Source of the DNA: a virus
Length of the DNA: 20,679 nt
Reading direction: 5' to 3' (one strand)
IMG/VR virus record: IMGVR_UViG_3300045993_000681
Span: 1 to 20,679 of that record
Shown: piece by piece, positions 8,377 through 15,929 of the stretch
Numbering within the stretch: position 1 is the first letter of the stretch
Layout of the letters: every line of letters begins with the position of its first letter
The notes under the pieces: model-generated
What the model was told of the DNA's origin: nothing
Seen by the model: the letters and a program-made list of their open reading frames with translations, nothing else
Database searches by the model: none
Program-made: the position numbers and the translations under genes

Positions 8377-8400
8377 ATAGCTACCCTGCCTTTCCCGTTG

Positions 8401-8745
8401 TCAGTTCCACACCCACCCCACAGTCCACTGCCCGTAGATGCGCGTGCCGCGCCCGGCCGCGCTGCCCTTCCCGATTGGCGCGGGGTTGATCCCGCCCTCG
8501 TTCAGTTGGGACGTGTTCACCGCGTAGATCGTGAAGCCCGTACCGGCGACGACGTTGCCCGCCTGCACTTGGATCGTCTCCAGCAGGTGTTCGTCGGCCG
8601 TGTGGTCCGCCGTCGCGGTCGGGACAAGCCACGCCTCGACCAGCGAACCGGCGAGGATACCGGCCTGCCCGGTGACGGCGACGCTCGTGTCCGAGCGGCC
8701 CGGGAATGCGTCGAAGTTGAGCGTGGTCGTCCCCTGCGCGCCCAT
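8401..8745 (-). CDS. Small structural protein, 114 aa
   Basis: The ATG at 8745-8743 shares a base with the TGA of the upstream gene (TGATG), giving MGAQGTTTLNFDAFPGRSD and 114 residues. A much longer frame upstream exists but consists of Arg/His-rich out-of-frame sequence over two real genes and is rejected. The sequence has Thr/Val-rich beta segments (TSVAVTGQAGILAGSLVEAW), then IQVQAGNVVAGTGFTIYAVN, and ends in Trp-rich YGQWTVGWVWN. The pattern 'GSLVEAW..P.....H' is one I have seen in short phage head/neck proteins encoded near tail genes. No enzymatic motif. Its place inside a coupled run of virion genes suggests a minor head, neck or tail component. Exact role unknown. Confidence 0.8.
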   Translation of the reverse strand: MGAQGTTTLNFDAFPGRSDTSVAVTGQAGILAGSLVEAWLVPTATADHTADEHLLETIQVQAGNVVAGTGFTIYAVNTSQLNEGGINPAPIGKGSAAGRGTRIYGQWTVGWVWN

Positions 8746-9179
8746 CAGGTGAGCCTGATCTGACCGACGCCCGAGCTGGGGATCGTGACGGTGAAGGTGC
8801 CGCCTGTGGAGACGACGGGCACGCTGCCGGTGTCGGCGAAGCTGATGACGGCTACTGCTTTGTTTGCGCGAGTCGAGTTGTAGATGAGCGCGCCGTCGCT
8901 GGAGATCGTGGACGTGGGCCACGTCGCGTCGTTCCAGTCGATCGACGCCGTCGAGCCGGTCAGCGTGTTCGTGTAGCCGGCGAGCGTCGCGCCGCCGGCC
9001 GAATAGCCGGTGCCGCTCGCCTCGTCGGTGCTCATCGCGGAGTAGTTCGTGGTCGCGGCGCCGAAGGTGCCGGCCACGGCGGTCTTGAAGAGGGCGATCT
9101 TGTAGACGTCGGTGCTGACGTGCGTGCCGTCGAGCACCTCCTGCTTGTAGCTGTTGCAGAGCGCAGTCGTGATGGCCAT
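8745..9179 (-). CDS. Phage structural protein of the 'MAITTALCNS' type, 144 aa
   Basis: It starts at ATG 9179-9177, with AGGA about 8 bases upstream and nine bases after the previous stop; its TGA overlaps the next ATG. The 144 residues begin MAITTALCNSYKQEVLDGTH, followed by VYKIALFKTAVAGTFG and SGTGYSAGGATLAGY. This combination (AITTALCNS.K.E.L.G.H, then an IAL strand, then S-GTGY-AGGATL, then GALIYNS) is a recognisable widespread phage structural family, seen in many podovirus- and siphovirus-like genomes, whose exact place in the virion I do not know. The later part (FTVTIPSSGVGQIRLT) is a beta-rich end. The match is from memory of the family pattern, not from a search. Confidence 0.88.
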   Translation of the reverse strand: MAITTALCNSYKQEVLDGTHVSTDVYKIALFKTAVAGTFGAATTNYSAMSTDEASGTGYSAGGATLAGYTNTLTGSTASIDWNDATWPTSTISSDGALIYNSTRANKAVAVISFADTGSVPVVSTGGTFTVTIPSSGVGQIRLT

Positions 9180-9188
9180 GGTGTCGTC

Positions 9189-9419
9189 CTATGGGGTCTG
9201 AATCCAGCCCCAGTAGCCCTTCCGGGTGGTCTTCCAGTTCGCGTACGTCGTGGTCACGGCCGGCGCAGTCGGGCCCACCCAGACACCCAGCGCCGTCCAT
9301 GGGTCCGTCCCCACGCTGTCCGAGAGCGAGCGCAGGAGCGGGTTGAGCGTGCCCATCAGGTGGTCCTGCAGGCGCGTCACGACCGGGTCGTCGCTCTGGA
9401 TGCGGGTGAGGGTCTTCAC
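9189..9419 (-). CDS. Small virion-region protein, 76 aa
   Basis: A GTG at 9419-9417 overlaps the TGA of the adaptor gene as GTGA, and a G-rich stretch (GAGGGGTGGGG) lies just before it. The product starts (M)KTLTRIQSDDPVVTRLQDHL and ends in WKTTRKGYWGWIQTP. The opening 'L-T-R-I-Q-S-x-D-P-x-x-x-x-L-Q-D' followed by 'LNPLL' resembles a family of short phage proteins beginning with an R-V/I-Q-S/T-x-D helix and ending in an aromatic beta tail, usually next to adaptor or tail genes. The longer frame that runs upstream is antisense-like shadow of the adaptor gene in another phase. Role unknown; tail or neck assembly is a reasonable guess. Confidence 0.75.
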   Translation of the reverse strand: MKTLTRIQSDDPVVTRLQDHLMGTLNPLLRSLSDSVGTDPWTALGVWVGPTAPAVTTTYANWKTTRKGYWGWIQTP

Positions 9420-10414
9420 GAGCCCCACCCCTCGCCCGTGGCCCAGGAGTTGCCGTAGACGTCGCCGCGGCGAACGTCGGCGACGTGGGCCGGCATCCCA
9501 ACATCGCGGTTCTCGGCCTCGGCCTCGAGGCGGGAGATGATGGCGGCCTTCTGCGCCATCAAGATCGAGACGTCCGACTCTTCCTTCTGGAGTGCCTTGA
9601 TCGCCGCGTCGATGACGATGAACTCGTCCCATCCGTTCACTCCGTCGAGCGTGTCGCTGTCGGAGACGAGGACGCGCAGGCGGGGCGTGTACCAGATGCG
9701 GATCGCCTGGCCAGCAGAGGGGAGCGGGACGAGCCAGATCCGGTTGCCGTTGATGCGGTAGCGGATGTTGGAGTGGCCCCAGAAGTTCTGCGTGTTCGGG
9801 AAGGCGAAGCGGTTTCGCTCGGCCCACATGAAGGACTTGAGGGTGAGCCATCCGTTCGGCTGCGAGTTGATCTGGAGGTCGACGCCGTTGACCTTGAACA
9901 GGGCCGGGGCGACGGTCGATCCGTCCGAGAGCAGGTAGCTGGCCGTGCCGTCGGGGAGCGGGTAGCTCGCCGCCGTCGTGGTCGTGAACTGGAACCAGTT
10001 GTCGGGGGTGCCGGCCTGGTAGTAGTCGGCGCCGAACTTCTGGACGAGCAGGCCGTACAGCTCCTGGTAGCTCGCGTTGATGTTCGCGGTCCACTCGGCA
10101 GTGGTCAGGAACTGCGAGTTGACCATGTCGGCGCGCTGCTGGGCTGCGGCCCGCACGCTGGCGAGCGTGGTGGTTGCCCAGCCCGACGGGACGGCCGAGC
10201 CTGCACCTGGGTAGTACAGGTACAGGCTCGAGCCGGTCTGCGGGATGGCGGTCGAGGCGAACCGGATCGTCGAGCTGCCGACGATCGTGTAGTCGACGCT
10301 CGGGATCTGCAGGATGCGGTCAACGAAGATCTGCTCAGACACGACCGGCGCCAACGCGGAGAAGTCCGTGTTGACGCCGTTCACCGGGCCCGATGGGATC
10401 TCGTAGTTCGCCAC
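9416..10414 (-). CDS. Head-tail adaptor / connector-like protein
   Basis: A 332-residue protein from GTG 10414-10412, with GAGGT five to six bases ahead. The N-terminal 100 residues (ANYEIPSGPVNGVNTDFSAL ... QIFVDRILQIPSVDYTIVGS) resemble a beta domain often seen in phage structural proteins ('P-G-x-V-D-G-x-N..F', then a 'v.vnG.....dYt..g..I.f' pattern). The remainder is a helical/beta domain with ELYGLLVQKFGADYYQAGTP, then PNTQNFWGHSNIRYRINGNR and GWDEFIVIDAAIKALQKEES, the last typical of 'WD.yivl.AA...l..eE.d' segments in adaptor proteins. Phage adaptors of this kind join the portal to the tail nozzle. The apparent fusion of a small beta domain to the adaptor core is worth noting. Assignment is by pattern and gene order. 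Confidence 0.82.
   Translation of the reverse strand: MANYEIPSGPVNGVNTDFSALAPVVSEQIFVDRILQIPSVDYTIVGSSTIRFASTAIPQTGSSLYLYYPGAGSAVPSGWATTTLASVRAAAQQRADMVNSQFLTTAEWTANINASYQELYGLLVQKFGADYYQAGTPDNWFQFTTTTAASYPLPDGTASYLLSDGSTVAPALFKVNGVDLQINSQPNGWLTLKSFMWAERNRFAFPNTQNFWGHSNIRYRINGNRIWLVPLPSAGQAIRIWYTPRLRVLVSDSDTLDGVNGWDEFIVIDAAIKALQKEESDVSILMAQKAAIISRLEAEAENRDVGMPAHVADVRRGDVYGNSWATGEGWGS
10197..10229. repeat. 13-base inverted repeat (stem-loop) inside the adaptor gene
   Basis: GAGCCTGCACCTG (10197-10209) and CAGGTACAGGCTC (10217-10229) are complementary at 12 of 13 positions around a 7-base loop. It lies in codons for SLYLYYPGAGS of the adaptor. It may be chance in GC-rich coding DNA. Confidence 0.55.
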
Positions 10415-10435
10415 CGCAGACCTCTGTTGACCCGA

Positions 10436-10837
10436 CTACGTGGGAGCGTTGATCGTCAGGTTCGCCGTGCTCGCGATCGTGACCGCGCCGTCGCTCGTGT
10501 AGACGATGGCCCCGACCGTGTAGACGTCGCTCGTCGCCGTCGCCGGGAACCCGCCGCTGATGCCGGCGGGGGCGTAGGCGTTGATCCCGAAGTTCACGAC
10601 CACCGAGCCCGAGCCGGGGACCGTGTAGGTCGCCCCGCCGGGCAGGATGGGCGCGGAGTAGTTGACCGGCACGCTCGAGCCAGCGCCGCTCACGCCGTTC
10701 GCGGTGATCTGCGGCGTGATGGCGAGGATCTGAACGGGCCCCGCCACCGAGTTCGAGACCGTCAGCGCCACGTTGACGTTGACGTTCCTGGTTACCGTCG
10801 ACTGCGGACCGAGAGCCACTGATGCGGTGATCGCCAT
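10436..10837 (-). CDS. Ig-like beta-rich virion protein, second copy of a tandem pair
   Basis: A 133-residue protein starting MAITASVALGPQS at ATG 10837-10835, with GGGAG five bases ahead overlapping the region just after the previous stop. It is Ser/Thr/Val/Gly-rich and aligns end to end with the gene immediately upstream: both start M-x-IT, share an ANG...SVP segment, an FGI..AP.G..GFP segment, and end in TANLT(I/V)NAPT. Such short immunoglobulin-like beta proteins between the capsid and adaptor genes often decorate heads or form head fibres. Decoration is inferred from fold type and position only. Confidence 0.82.
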   Translation of the reverse strand: MAITASVALGPQSTVTRNVNVNVALTVSNSVAGPVQILAITPQITANGVSGAGSSVPVNYSAPILPGGATYTVPGSGSVVVNFGINAYAPAGISGGFPATATSDVYTVGAIVYTSDGAVTIASTANLTINAPT

Positions 10838-10846
10838 GATGGCTCC

Positions 10847-11251
10847 CTAAGTCGCGGTGGGTGCGTTGACGGTGAGGTTCGCGGTCGCGGCCGTGGCCGT
10901 GGAGCCATCCGACACGGCGCACTGCGCGCCGATCGTGATGACCTCGCTGGCCTGGCTCGACGGGAAGCCGCTCGTGGGGCCGCTCGGCGCGAGGCCCGCG
11001 ATCCCAAACGGCAGAGCCAGGGTGCCGCCGCCGGAGGCGATCGACAGGTTCTGCCCCTGGCTGATGGCGGGCCTCCCGAGCGCGATGGGAACGCTCTGTG
11101 TGACCGCCCCGCCGTTCGCGACGGCGGTCGGCTCACAGAGGGTCACGGTGACCACGCCGGCCCCGTTGTTCGTGATGGTGCAGACCGCGTTGGAGACCTG
11201 TCCACGGGTCGTCGTGGACGGGGTCAGCGTGATGGCGGCGGTGATCGTCAT
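10847..11251 (-). CDS. Ig-like beta-rich virion protein, first copy of a tandem pair
   Basis: It starts at ATG 11251-11249, two bases after the TAG of the 155-residue gene; the longer frame through 11614 is a shadow of that gene. The 134 residues begin MTITAAITLTPSTTTRGQVS and include ICTITNNGAGVVTVTLCEP-like alternating beta strands, then PFGIAGLAPSGPTSGFPSSQ and an ending TANLTVNAPTAT. It is paralogous to the next gene downstream. Differences include two cysteines (in AVCTIT and TLCEP) and a third in GAQCAV that the sister protein lacks. The 'TNNGAGVVTVT' piece resembles surface-displayed Ig-like domains. A capsid decoration or head-fibre role is likely but not proven. Confidence 0.82.
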   Translation of the reverse strand: MTITAAITLTPSTTTRGQVSNAVCTITNNGAGVVTVTLCEPTAVANGGAVTQSVPIALGRPAISQGQNLSIASGGGTLALPFGIAGLAPSGPTSGFPSSQASEVITIGAQCAVSDGSTATAATANLTVNAPTAT

Positions 11252-11253
11252 GG

Positions 11254-11721
11254 CTAGAGCGCCGAGGAGTTCTGGAGGACGATCTTGATGTTCAGCACGT
11301 CGCCGCTGACCGGGTCCGTCGCCGCGTAGGCGGGGCCGGCTGCGAGGCCGAGCGTCGTGAACTTGATCGCGGGGGCCGCTGCCGTCACGTCGGTTCCCGT
11401 CGTCCACAGCCCGATCAGCGCAGTGGTTGGGAGGCCCGTCGCGTTGCTGACGGACGCGCGGAACGAGACGAACCGCTGCCAGGTGTCCTGCAGCGTGAGC
11501 AGGTACACGCCAGCCGACACGCGGGAGATCGACTTGACCCCCTCCGCCCCGATGGCGTACGGCCCGCTGCCCGAGGTCGGGGCAGCGGTGTAGGTGCGGC
11601 TGCTTGGGTTCCACTTCTGCAGCGTCGGGGCACCCGTAGCGCCGATGTTGACGCGGGCGTAGATCGTGACGATGCCCTTCACGAGTGCGCCCTGCTGGAT
11701 CGTTGTCAGCCTGTTGGCCAT
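11254..11721 (-). CDS. Small virion protein following the major capsid gene, 155 aa
   Basis: ATG 11721-11719 is preceded by GAGGAG at a six-base spacing, a strong ribosome binding site, 24 bases after the capsid stop. The protein starts MANRLTTIQQGALVKGIVTI, continues with a beta-rich middle (SAGVYLLTLQDTWQRFVSF) and ends NIKIVLQNSSAL. The pattern 'G.Y.ltL.D....f.s...' followed by 'DV....l.I.i.l.NSS' is typical of short phage head proteins that directly follow capsid genes. A decoration or head-stabilising role is plausible. No other motif was seen. Confidence 0.82.
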   Translation of the reverse strand: MANRLTTIQQGALVKGIVTIYARVNIGATGAPTLQKWNPSSRTYTAAPTSGSGPYAIGAEGVKSISRVSAGVYLLTLQDTWQRFVSFRASVSNATGLPTTALIGLWTTGTDVTAAAPAIKFTTLGLAAGPAYAATDPVSGDVLNIKIVLQNSSAL

Positions 11722-11745
11722 GTCAGTCTCCTCTCAGAGAGCCGA

Positions 11746-12987
11746 CTACTGGCTCAGGGTGATGTTGGCGTTCCAACCCGGGGCGTTGCACTCCAGGTTG
11801 CCGTAGTAGCCAACCCGCACCTCGGCTGCGTCCGCGTTGGTCACGCGGAGCCACTGCAGACCGTCCGCGTACGGGATGATCATGGGTGCCTCGCCGAGGG
11901 TCTTCAGCGTCCAGCTCGACATGGTGAGCATGAAGGCCTGGAAGCCGGGGCAGTTCCGGTCGGGAAGGCAGGTGATCACGCCGTTCGGGCCGTTGATCTT
12001 GATGCCCGAGAAGGAAATGGTCCCCACGTCGGCGACGTCGGTGCCGAGCTGCGTGTAGAGCACCTTCGCGCCGAGGGCCTTCTCGAGCGCCTGGAAGCTC
12101 GCGTAGCTCATGAAGCAGAGGCCCGGCGAGCCACCCTCACGGGCCACGAAGCCGGCCGCGTCGATGAGGGCCTCGGGGATGTCCTGCGCCGCGCCGTTGT
12201 AGCGGACGCCCGCCATGCGGACCGGGTCGAAGGAGCGGTTGACGCCGTAGTAGTTGTCGCTCGAGCCGGGCGCGCTGGCCGGGAGCCAGGCGTTGAGCCC
12301 GGAGACCTTCGCGTTGGAGTCGCCCTGCACGAGGAGGAAGTCCGCCGCGGCCCAGAGCGCGGGGCTCGCCGCGGTGCCGCCCTGCGAGGCCGCCACGGAG
12401 ACGGTGCCGGCGGTGCGGTCGACTGCGACCACGTAGCCGAGCGCCGCGCGGGGGGCCGCACCGTCGGTCGCTGCGGCCTGCAGCGTCTGACCGATCTCGA
12501 ACTGGACCACCGCGCTCGGGTCGGCCAGTGTGATCACGCCGGAGGTGATGCCGCCGGTCGCGATCTGACCGATGGAGCCCGTGCCGCCTCGGTACATCGA
12601 CGAGGACAGCGAGAGCACCGACGCCCGGATCGCCGCGTCGATGACCGTCTGCGCGCCCTCGATGAAGGCGCCCTTGTCGGAGGCCGCCGCCAGCATGGTC
12701 TCGTTGTCGATGGTCGCGATCGAGTAGTCGCGCTTGCGCGTCATCAGGAACTCGACGCCCTGGAGCGGGGTCTGGTTGCCCTGGGCGTTGGCGAACGTCG
12801 AGGATCGGCCCTGCGAGACGCCGACGATCATCGGCACCGGGTGGACCTTGCCGACAAAGTTCGTCTTCTTCTGGACCATCGTGTAGAACGGGTTTTCCTT
12901 GTAGACCTCGTTGTTGACGATCTGCCCGTCGTACAGCTCCTTGAGCGCGAAGTTCGCTGCGCTCAGGTCGAAATAGGTAGAAGCCAC
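11746..12987 (-). CDS. Major capsid protein (HK97-fold type)
   Basis: The frame extends to GTG 12996, but GTG 12987-12985 has GAGGT seven bases ahead, so I prefer the latter (413 residues, starting (M)ASTYFDLSAANFALKELYDG). The next segment, NEVYKENPFYTMVQKKTNFV, and later NQTPLQGVEFLMTRKRDYSI with ATIDNETMLAA look like the N-arm and core of HK97-fold capsid proteins from many environmental phages. Length fits (300-450 residues). It follows the scaffold gene and precedes small decoration-type genes, as expected. Many copies of this protein would form the head shell. A 158-base gap with a hairpin and repeats precedes it, the largest within the head block, consistent with separate high-level control. 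Confidence 0.9.
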   Translation of the reverse strand: MASTYFDLSAANFALKELYDGQIVNNEVYKENPFYTMVQKKTNFVGKVHPVPMIVGVSQGRSSTFANAQGNQTPLQGVEFLMTRKRDYSIATIDNETMLAAASDKGAFIEGAQTVIDAAIRASVLSLSSSMYRGGTGSIGQIATGGITSGVITLADPSAVVQFEIGQTLQAAATDGAAPRAALGYVVAVDRTAGTVSVAASQGGTAASPALWAAADFLLVQGDSNAKVSGLNAWLPASAPGSSDNYYGVNRSFDPVRMAGVRYNGAAQDIPEALIDAAGFVAREGGSPGLCFMSYASFQALEKALGAKVLYTQLGTDVADVGTISFSGIKINGPNGVITCLPDRNCPGFQAFMLTMSSWTLKTLGEAPMIIPYADGLQWLRVTNADAAEVRVGYYGNLECNAPGWNANITLSQ

Positions 12988-13030
12988 GGTACTCACCTCG
13001 GGTGCGCGCAGTGCGCGCTTAGGTTGTTGG
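12974..13030 (-). promoter_or_regulatory. Ribosome binding site and GC hairpin before the capsid gene
   Basis: On the minus strand a perfect 7-base palindrome GCGCGCA-C-TGCGCGC (13018-13004) ends about ten bases before GAGGTGAG, which in turn sits before GTG 12987. The hairpin could shield or expose the binding site, or terminate/stabilise a processed mRNA. No T-run follows it, so it is not a classical terminator. Confidence 0.45.
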
Positions 13031-13047
13031 AACGGCTAGGCCTGCGT

Positions 13048-13149
13048 TACCGACGCACCCGAAACGACCTCTCCGGGGAGCTACCACCCGCCTGCGCGGG
13101 GAGCTGCTGCCGAGCACCTTCCGAACACCCGAGGCCTCCGGGGAGCTAC
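13048..13149. repeat. Direct repeats in the scaffold-capsid gap
   Basis: On the plus strand CTCCGGGGAGCTAC occurs at 13071-13084 and 13136-13149 (perfect 14 bases); each copy is preceded by a CACCCGA (13056-13062 and 13126-13132), so the repeat block is 24-29 bases with a small indel. A third partial copy, CGGGGAGCT, is at 13097-13105. The right-most copy overlaps the stop codon of the scaffold gene, hinting that the gap grew by duplication of the gene's 3' end or that these are protein or RNA sites. Confidence 0.75.
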
Positions 13150-13997
13150 AGCGGTTTCCCGCTCTCCAGCACTGCCATCGCGCGGGCCTCTCGCTCCGCG
13201 CGGGTCCTGCCCTTCGGCGGTACTGCCGCCGCCGTGCTGCCCGTCAACTCGGCGATCGTGCTCCTGCGGACCTGCGGGGATGCTACCGGCTTCTGTACCG
13301 CATTCGATTGCGAAGCCGCAACTCGGGCTTGCCATTTCTTGGTAGCTACGGCTTTTGCTAGCCTTTCCTCGATCTCCTTCTCGACCATCTCTGCGGCCTG
13401 GTCGGGGGAGAGCAGCTCACCCCTGCCGGTGTCGGGATCGAAGGTGGCCCGGTAGTGCTGCTCGATCTTCTGCGGCACGGCCGATTCGAGGCCGTTGGAG
13501 GCGATCAGCTCGTACTTCTCCGCGTTCGCCTGGACGTGCCGCACGGTCCGCTCGCGGAACTCCTGCGTCTCGCGGTCGATGCTCGCCTTGCGCTGCGCCT
13601 CTGCTTGGGCTTGAGCCTTCGCCTCCCGGTCGGCGAGGCTGCGCTTGTGCTCCTCGAGGTCGCGGGAGAGCCGCCTGACCTCCATCTCGGGCGTGGCCGG
13701 CTTGCCGGCGTTGAGCAGGGCCTCCGCCAGCTCGTCGGGCGAGTAGCCGAGCTGCCGCACGATGGTGAGTGGGTCGCGGGTGCTCTTGGCGGCCCGGATC
13801 GACTCCAACTCGGCCAGTTCCGCTGCGTGGGACTTGCGCGCCTCGTCGAGCTTCTGCTGCTCGCGGCGGATCGCCTTCTCGCGGGCGATGATCTTGGTCA
13901 GGTCGGGGGCCGGGGCCGTGGGGGCCGGCTTCGCCGCCTCGGGCGCTGCCTTCGGGGCCTCGGTCGGCACTGGCGCTGCGGGGGCTGCGTCTGCCAT
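13146..13997 (-). CDS. Capsid scaffolding protein
   Basis: Start ATG 13997-13995 has AGGAG at a five-base spacing; GTG 14003 in frame is less likely. The 283-residue product opens with an Ala/Pro-rich disordered segment (about 30 residues), then long charged helices: LTKIIAREKAIRREQQKLDE, a segment up to about residue 160 rich in Glu, Arg, Lys and Ala, and a further EMVEKEIEERLAKAVATKKW helix. The C-terminal part is basic (KGRTRAEREARAMAVLESGK). High helix, charge and position between portal and capsid genes are the hallmarks of phage scaffolding proteins, which guide shell assembly and then leave. No protease motif is visible. The TAG lies inside one of the gap repeats. Confidence 0.86.
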   Translation of the reverse strand: MADAAPAAPVPTEAPKAAPEAAKPAPTAPAPDLTKIIAREKAIRREQQKLDEARKSHAAELAELESIRAAKSTRDPLTIVRQLGYSPDELAEALLNAGKPATPEMEVRRLSRDLEEHKRSLADREAKAQAQAEAQRKASIDRETQEFRERTVRHVQANAEKYELIASNGLESAVPQKIEQHYRATFDPDTGRGELLSPDQAAEMVEKEIEERLAKAVATKKWQARVAASQSNAVQKPVASPQVRRSTIAELTGSTAAAVPPKGRTRAEREARAMAVLESGKPL

Positions 13998-14027
13998 GTC
14001 CACTCCTACGCGGGCGAGCCGCGGTGA

Positions 14028-15929
14028 CTACTGCTGGACCCCGGGGGCGGGGGTGTTTGGGATCAGGTCCGACTGCGGCGGAGGCATCGGGGCCGCCTGC
14101 GGAGAGCCGGGAGCGCCAGCCGCTGCGCCGGGCGGAGCCATCAGCGCTGGCGGGGGAGTCATGAGCGAGTCCACCTGGGCCATGTAGGCCCGCAGGAGGT
14201 CGAGGCGGTCCTCGGGGAGGCACTGCTCCTTGCCGCGAGCGTAGGCCTCGAGAGCCAGTTCCTTCGCCATCGCGAGGTCGTCGTACGGCTCGGGGGCTTC
14301 CATCTCGCCGTCGTAGGCGATCCGCTCGATCGCCGCGGTGAGGTGGTCCTCCATCGCGTTCGCCAGCGAGTTGACCTGCTCGAGGTCCGGGAAGTCGAGG
14401 AGGCGCCGCGCCTGCCGGGGCGACAGGTAGCCCGCCTGGGCGTACTCCTGGATCGTCTGCAGGCGCCCCGCTGGGTCCTGCGGCAGGGCCGAGACCGGGA
14501 AGCACTTGATGCAGTAGTCGTCCTCGTCGAGCTCGACGTCCCGCCAGTCGACGACCTGGCTCGCGCCGCGGGAGGGGACGTTGACCCGGTAGCCTTTGCG
14601 CGAGCCGGCCACGATGTCCTTGACGGTGGCGATCGAGAGGCGCGCCAGGTCGAGTGCGAAGGCTTCGTAGTTCTGCCCGGTGACCATGAAGCGGTCCGAG
14701 TTGATGTCGTCGAACTCGCGCAGGGCGCGCCCGCTGTTGAGGCCGGCGGGCTTCTCGCCCTGCGAGTTGAGCTGGGAGATGCCCTCCTGGTCGTAGCCGC
14801 TTTTGATGAGCGACTGCAGGTGCTGGTAGATCTCCGGCTGCACGATCGGCGGGACCACGTACTCCGGGCGCGTCCCCGTGTACGTGATGATCGTCCCGAT
14901 GTCGTTGTTCAGGTGCTCTTTGACGACCTTCGAGCCGTTCTCCAGCGCGATCTTGAACGTCCCAGCCAGGTGCATCGAACGTTGGATGGTCGCCAGGAGC
15001 TTGTTGATCTCGAGCTGGATCGGCTGCAGCCGCTCCGCCATCCCCTGCGCCCAGTAGCCGTAGAGCCTCGGCGCGTACGGCAGGCGAGCGAACGGGAACC
15101 AGTCGTGCGGCCACTCCTCCGGCTTGCAGATGAGCGCGCCGTCGACGCTCACGACGTGCTTGCCGTCGTCCGCGTCGGGCCCGCTCGGCAGGTGCCACGA
15201 CTCCCGCACCTGGACCATGTCGCCCGTCGTCGGGAACTGCGACGAGTCCTCGTGCGCGGCCCGCGCGCCGCGGATGATCTCGGCCTTGTCCGGGTAGGCC
15301 TCGATGAGCACCTGGCGGTCGACGTCCTTGACCCGATGGAGCTGCCGCGGGCGGCCGTAGTAGCCCTCCAGCTCGTCCACGTACAGCTCGACCGAGAGCA
15401 CGCGCTCCCAGGCTACGCGCTCGTTCTTCGCGTAGACGTGGACCACGCCGTCACCGTAGACGGCCGCGTCGCGCTGGGCGTCCGGCATCATCCGCTCGGC
15501 CTTCTGCTCGTAGAACACGCCGTCGCAGAACCGGGTGAGGCCCTTCGCGCGCCGCTGCTGCTCCCAGTCGCCGCCCGAGGTCAGGAACAGGGGACGGGGC
15601 TTGTTCTTCGACACCTTCGCCGTGAGCGTGTCGACGACGCTGGAGACCAGGTTGAAGCTGATCCGGTCCCGGAGCACGCCCTGGACCGTGTCGTTGAGCC
15701 GGCCCACGCTCATCCCGCCGAACGGGATGGGAGGCAGGTTGCCGTAGAGCCGGGTCGAGACGAGGTACTGCGTCAGCCGCTGGGTCTGGTGCCGCCGCAG
15801 GAGCTGCAGCACGTTCGAGATCGCGTCGGCCTGTTCGTCGCCTTCCAGCTCCCACCAGCGCAGCTTCTCCGCCTGCGGCTCTGCCTGCTTGTCGCCGGAG
15901 AAGTCGCGGTAGTCGGGCGCTTTGGGCAC
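14028..15929 (-). CDS. Portal protein
   Basis: A 633-residue protein starting at GTG 15929-15927 (MPKAPDYRDF); the binding site is weak, with only AGG nearby. Segments typical of portals are present: QTQRLTQYLVSTRLYGNLPP near residue 50, RISFNLVSSVVDTLTAKVSK near 88, then KPRPLFLTSGGDW, and later the helical YWAQGMAERLQPIQLEINKL. The portal forms the ring through which DNA enters and leaves the head; here it follows the large terminase gene and precedes the scaffold, as in most tailed phages. The last 50 residues are Pro/Ala-rich (MTPPPALMAPPGAAAGAPG), probably disordered. A length over 600 residues is closer to podovirus portals than to the shorter siphovirus forms. Confidence 0.9.
   Translation of the reverse strand: MPKAPDYRDFSGDKQAEPQAEKLRWWELEGDEQADAISNVLQLLRRHQTQRLTQYLVSTRLYGNLPPIPFGGMSVGRLNDTVQGVLRDRISFNLVSSVVDTLTAKVSKNKPRPLFLTSGGDWEQQRRAKGLTRFCDGVFYEQKAERMMPDAQRDAAVYGDGVVHVYAKNERVAWERVLSVELYVDELEGYYGRPRQLHRVKDVDRQVLIEAYPDKAEIIRGARAAHEDSSQFPTTGDMVQVRESWHLPSGPDADDGKHVVSVDGALICKPEEWPHDWFPFARLPYAPRLYGYWAQGMAERLQPIQLEINKLLATIQRSMHLAGTFKIALENGSKVVKEHLNNDIGTIITYTGTRPEYVVPPIVQPEIYQHLQSLIKSGYDQEGISQLNSQGEKPAGLNSGRALREFDDINSDRFMVTGQNYEAFALDLARLSIATVKDIVAGSRKGYRVNVPSRGASQVVDWRDVELDEDDYCIKCFPVSALPQDPAGRLQTIQEYAQAGYLSPRQARRLLDFPDLEQVNSLANAMEDHLTAAIERIAYDGEMEAPEPYDDLAMAKELALEAYARGKEQCLPEDRLDLLRAYMAQVDSLMTPPPALMAPPGAAAGAPGSPQAAPMPPPQSDLIPNTPAPGVQQ

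Noticed and set aside
8401-9504. 367-codon minus-strand frame as a single gene
   Set aside because: Only the last 114 residues are protein-like; the rest is out-of-phase shadow of the upstream genes.
6959-11721. Diversity-generating retroelement
   Set aside because: No reverse transcriptase or template/variable repeat pair was seen in the window.
13417-15198. Minus-strand 593-codon frame
   Set aside because: Runs across both portal and scaffold genes in another phase and reads as Arg/Gly/Pro-rich sequence.
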